Source of the DNA: Thermococcus sp.
Lineage (GTDB): Archaea; Methanobacteriota_B; Thermococci; Thermococcales; Thermococcaceae
Length of the DNA stretch: 64,000 nucleotides
Assembly (NCBI RefSeq): GCF_026991495.1
Contig: NZ_JALXBJ010000012.1
Location: forward strand, 1 to 64,000
Direction: 5' to 3'
The notes under the pieces are model-generated. The model made no database searches. It was not told where the DNA came from and saw only the letters and a list, made by a program, of their open reading frames with translations. Shown here in pieces: positions 62,013 through 64,000 of this stretch (its first letter is position 1; every line of letters starts with the position of its first letter). A program made the translations under genes and the position numbers.

Positions 62013-63191
62013 ATGAGGTACAAGAGGAGAAAGTACTTCATGGCCGGGAGAATCAATCTCATCCAGCGCTCCAAGATAAGGGAGCTCTTTGAGAAGGCCA
62101 GAAGAATGGAGAACGTTATATCCCTCGGGATTGGGGAGCCCGACTTCGATACGCCGGAGATAATAAAGGAGGCCGCCAAGCGTGCCCTCGACGAGGGCTA
62201 CACCCACTACACGCCCAACGCGGGCATCCCCGAGTTCAGGGAGGCGATAGCCGAGTACTACAAGGACTTCTACCGGGTCGATATAGACCCAGACAGCATC
62301 ATAGTTACCGCGGGGGCCTACGAGGCAACCTACCTCGCCTTTGAATCCCTTTTGGAGGAGGGTGACGACGTTATAATCCCCGACCCGGCCTTCGTCTGCT
62401 ACGCCGAGGATGCGAAGATCTCCGAGGCCGGAATACTGAGGATACCCCTGAGGCCGGAGAACGGCTTTAGAATGGACCCGGATGAGGTAGTGGAGTTAGT
62501 GACCAAGAGGACGCGGATGATAGTCATGAACTACCCGAACAACCCCACTGGGGCCACCCTTGACAAGGAGACCGCCAAGGCCATAGCCGATATAGCCAAG
62601 GACTACAACATCTACATCCTCAGCGATGAGCCCTACGAGCACTTCATCTACGAGGGCGCCAGGCACCACCCCATGATAAAGTACGCACCGGACAACACCA
62701 TACTCGCCAACAGCTTCTCCAAAACCTTTGCAATGACCGGGTGGAGGTTGGGTTTTGCCATAGCCCCGGGTCAGGTAATACACGACATGATAAAGCTCCA
62801 CGCCTACATCATCGGAAACGCTGCGTCCTTCGTCCAGATAGCGGGCATAACCGCGCTGAGGGACAAGAGGAGCTGGGACGCTGTGAAGGAGATGAGGGAG
62901 GTCTACTCCAAGAGGAGGAAGACGGTACTCCGCTACCTGAACGAGATGCCCCACATAGAGCCCTTCAGGCCTAAGGGGGCCTTCTACGTCTGGGCAAGGA
63001 TCGATCCAGAACTGGACATGAGCAGCGAGGACTTCGCCAACTGGCTCCTTGAGAACTCGGGGGTCGTTGTCATACCGGGAACGGCCTTCGGGAAGCACGG
63101 CGAGGGCTGGATCAGGATAAGCTACGCCACCAAGATGGACCTCCTCACAGAGGCAATGGAGCGCATGAAGGCGGCCCTTGAGGGGCTCTGA
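62013..63191 (+). CDS. Class I/II PLP aminotransferase
   Basis: A 392-residue fold-I aminotransferase: SLGIGEPDFDTPEIIKEAA, YTPNAGIPEFREA, NYPNNPTGATLDKE, SDEPYEHFIYEG and SFSKTFAMTGWRLGF (PLP lysine). Sequence style fits archaeal aromatic/aspartate aminotransferases; the amino donor cannot be fixed by eye. ATG 62013 behind GGGTGGTTTCA is preferred over the track's 62004. Confidence 0.9.
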   Translation: MRYKRRKYFMAGRINLIQRSKIRELFEKARRMENVISLGIGEPDFDTPEIIKEAAKRALDEGYTHYTPNAGIPEFREAIAEYYKDFYRVDIDPDSIIVTAGAYEATYLAFESLLEEGDDVIIPDPAFVCYAEDAKISEAGILRIPLRPENGFRMDPDEVVELVTKRTRMIVMNYPNNPTGATLDKETAKAIADIAKDYNIYILSDEPYEHFIYEGARHHPMIKYAPDNTILANSFSKTFAMTGWRLGFAIAPGQVIHDMIKLHAYIIGNAASFVQIAGITALRDKRSWDAVKEMREVYSKRRKTVLRYLNEMPHIEPFRPKGAFYVWARIDPELDMSSEDFANWLLENSGVVVIPGTAFGKHGEGWIRISYATKMDLLTEAMERMKAALEGL

Positions 63192-63205
63192 GGGTGAGGC
63201 CCGGG

Positions 63206-63538
63206 ATGAACGTTAAGGCGATCCTCCTCGCGTCTTTTTCACTCATAGCCCTCTACTTCCTCGGGATAGGCGTCCTGTCCTGGGGCTACACGTTCCAAGT
63301 GGCCGGGGCGGCCTTCGCGGCACTGCTCCACTTTGGAATAATCTGGGGCATCCTGAGGGGCCATGACTGGTCTATAGGCCTCGGCAAATACCTCTCCTTC
63401 CTCGACCTGATATTCTCCATACTCTGGATGATGCTCGGTGTCATCCCCCAGGGGGCGGCCCTCTTTACCCTCTCGACCCTCAACTTGATACTCCTATCGG
63501 ACGAGGAGGTTGAGGCCCGGATCCTCGGAAGGGAGTGA
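63206..63538 (+). CDS. Small polytopic membrane protein
   Basis: A 110-residue protein with three to four hydrophobic segments (ILLASFSLIALYFLGIGVLSW, VAGAAFAALLHFGIIWGIL, LSFLDLIFSILWMMLGVI, LFTLSTLNLILL). No family recognised. ATG 63206 is preferred, GGGTGAGG lying 8 nt upstream; GTG 63194 is the alternative. Closely follows the aminotransferase gene. Confidence 0.7.
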   Translation: MNVKAILLASFSLIALYFLGIGVLSWGYTFQVAGAAFAALLHFGIIWGILRGHDWSIGLGKYLSFLDLIFSILWMMLGVIPQGAALFTLSTLNLILLSDEEVEARILGRE

Positions 63539-63694
63539 TCAGATGAACGCCACGAATTCATTCAAAACACCGGCTGGAATTTGAAAAAGAGCGCGTTCTC
63601 TCGATTTTCCTTGGGTTTGCAAGCTGTTTTTTCGGGGAAAGTCTTTTTATCTTCCGGTTCGATATGCATCTGCAGTCAGTTAGGGGGGTTTGCG

Positions 63695-64000
63695 ATGGGC
63701 GTTGAAAAGGTTCCGAAGTACAACATACCGACGAAAAAGGTCGATTACGTCTTTATCGAGCTCAACAGAATGAGGCCTCACGAGCAGCTCGTTCAGAAGG
63801 AGCTTGAGGACTTCATAGAGAGCGTCACCGGCTCCGGCATCTTCTGGAAGCCGATGCTCCTTGCCGAGATACCCGGCACCGGGGACTACCTCATCGTTGA
63901 CGGCCACCACCGCTGGGCAGGCCTCCAGAAGCTCGGGGCTAAAAAAGCTCCATCCGTGATACTGGACTACTTCAGCGACGACGTTAAAGTGTACACCTGG
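63695..64000 (+). CDS. serK: ADP-dependent L-serine kinase SerK, 5' part only
   Basis: The first 102 residues of a SerK-like protein, cut by the window end. MGVEKVPKYNIPTKKV, LNRMRPHEQLVQKELEDFIESV and the ParB/sulfiredoxin-like DGHHRWAGLQKLG with its His/Arg-rich loop match the Thermococcus enzyme that makes O-phosphoserine from serine and ADP for cysteine synthesis. ATG 63695 is preceded by a G-rich TAGGGGGG; a TATA-like TTTTTATC lies near 63645. Confidence 0.85.
   Translation, partial: MGVEKVPKYNIPTKKVDYVFIELNRMRPHEQLVQKELEDFIESVTGSGIFWKPMLLAEIPGTGDYLIVDGHHRWAGLQKLGAKKAPSVILDYFSDDVKVYTW

Overview
This window looks like chromosomal DNA of a hyperthermophilic archaeon of the order Thermococcales, most probably a Thermococcus. 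Supporting signs are a G1P dehydrogenase for archaeal lipids, archaeal L15e, AMP phosphorylase, DIP compatible-solute genes, a CGP-CTERM surface protein, a partial gene resembling the ADP-dependent serine kinase SerK, GGTG/GGAGGTG ribosome binding sites, TTTAWA-type TATA boxes and a high GC content with AGG/AGA/CTC-rich codon use. No rRNA, CRISPR array or whole insertion sequence was seen; one tRNA (Leu, CAG) and one probable C/D-box guide RNA were found.

Layout. 0-0.4 kb: right end of an IS200/IS605-like element that cuts off a lipoprotein gene. 0.5-3.8 kb: mptE (pterin pathway), a CGP-CTERM surface protein and an M20 peptidase. 3.8-9.9 kb: two PF01637-type archaeal ATPases (one frameshifted and flanked by matching palindromes) around a 1155-residue protein that joins a seven-unit beta-propeller to a eukaryotic-type Ser/Thr kinase. 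9.9-14.4 kb: egsA, UPF0179, membrane proteins and a fold-III PLP decarboxylase. 14.4-19.4 kb: an AT-richer accessory island on the minus strand with mntA-hepT, a 535-residue protein of unknown family, a decayed paralogue of it, small ORFs, and an archaeal ATPase that has lost its P-loop. 19.4-24.9 kb: PTPS (pterin pathway), L15e, a PrsW-like protease and two lipoprotein paralogues with a nearly identical promoter. 25-32.6 kb: a glycerol/glycerophosphodiester gene set (three-part oxidoreductase, glpK, two GDPDs, divergent MFS transporter). 32.7-36.7 kb: a second mntA with a shortened hepT, a hydrolase and an ABC-2 exporter. 36.8-40.7 kb: C/D RNA, glycine decarboxylase gcvPA/gcvPB, MinD-like ATPase. 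40.7-44.3 kb: PIN-ATPase-KH protein with an intein in its Walker A motif. 44.3-52.9 kb: AMP phosphorylase, MinD operon, rpiA, tRNA-Leu, dph6-like, DIP synthesis genes. 52.9-58.6 kb: secreted papain-like protease, DUF4443 regulator, pyrF, PUA protein, ribL, RAD55-like ATPase. 58.7-61.3 kb: ParA pair, FtsZ and a ribbon-helix-helix protein. 61.5-64 kb: Cgi121-like KEOPS subunit, aminotransferase, small membrane protein and the start of serK.

How the genes fit together. PTPS and MptE could supply consecutive steps of hydroxymethylpterin synthesis. The glp set would hydrolyse glycerophosphodiesters, phosphorylate glycerol and oxidise glycerol-3-phosphate, while egsA makes the opposite enantiomer for membrane lipids. 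DIPP synthase and inositol-phosphate synthase make di-myo-inositol phosphate. FtsZ, RHH, ParA and two MinD-like ATPases form a concentration of division/positioning genes.

Strongest unusual signals: the propeller-kinase fusion; the 14.4-19.4 kb island, whose decayed paralogue is explained by a 16-bp tandem duplication and an A-run indel; the intein with apparently dead endonuclease motifs inside a P-loop; the palindrome-flanked frameshifted ATPase; and the shared lipoprotein promoter. All assignments are from reading the sequence and recalled family knowledge; no database search was run.
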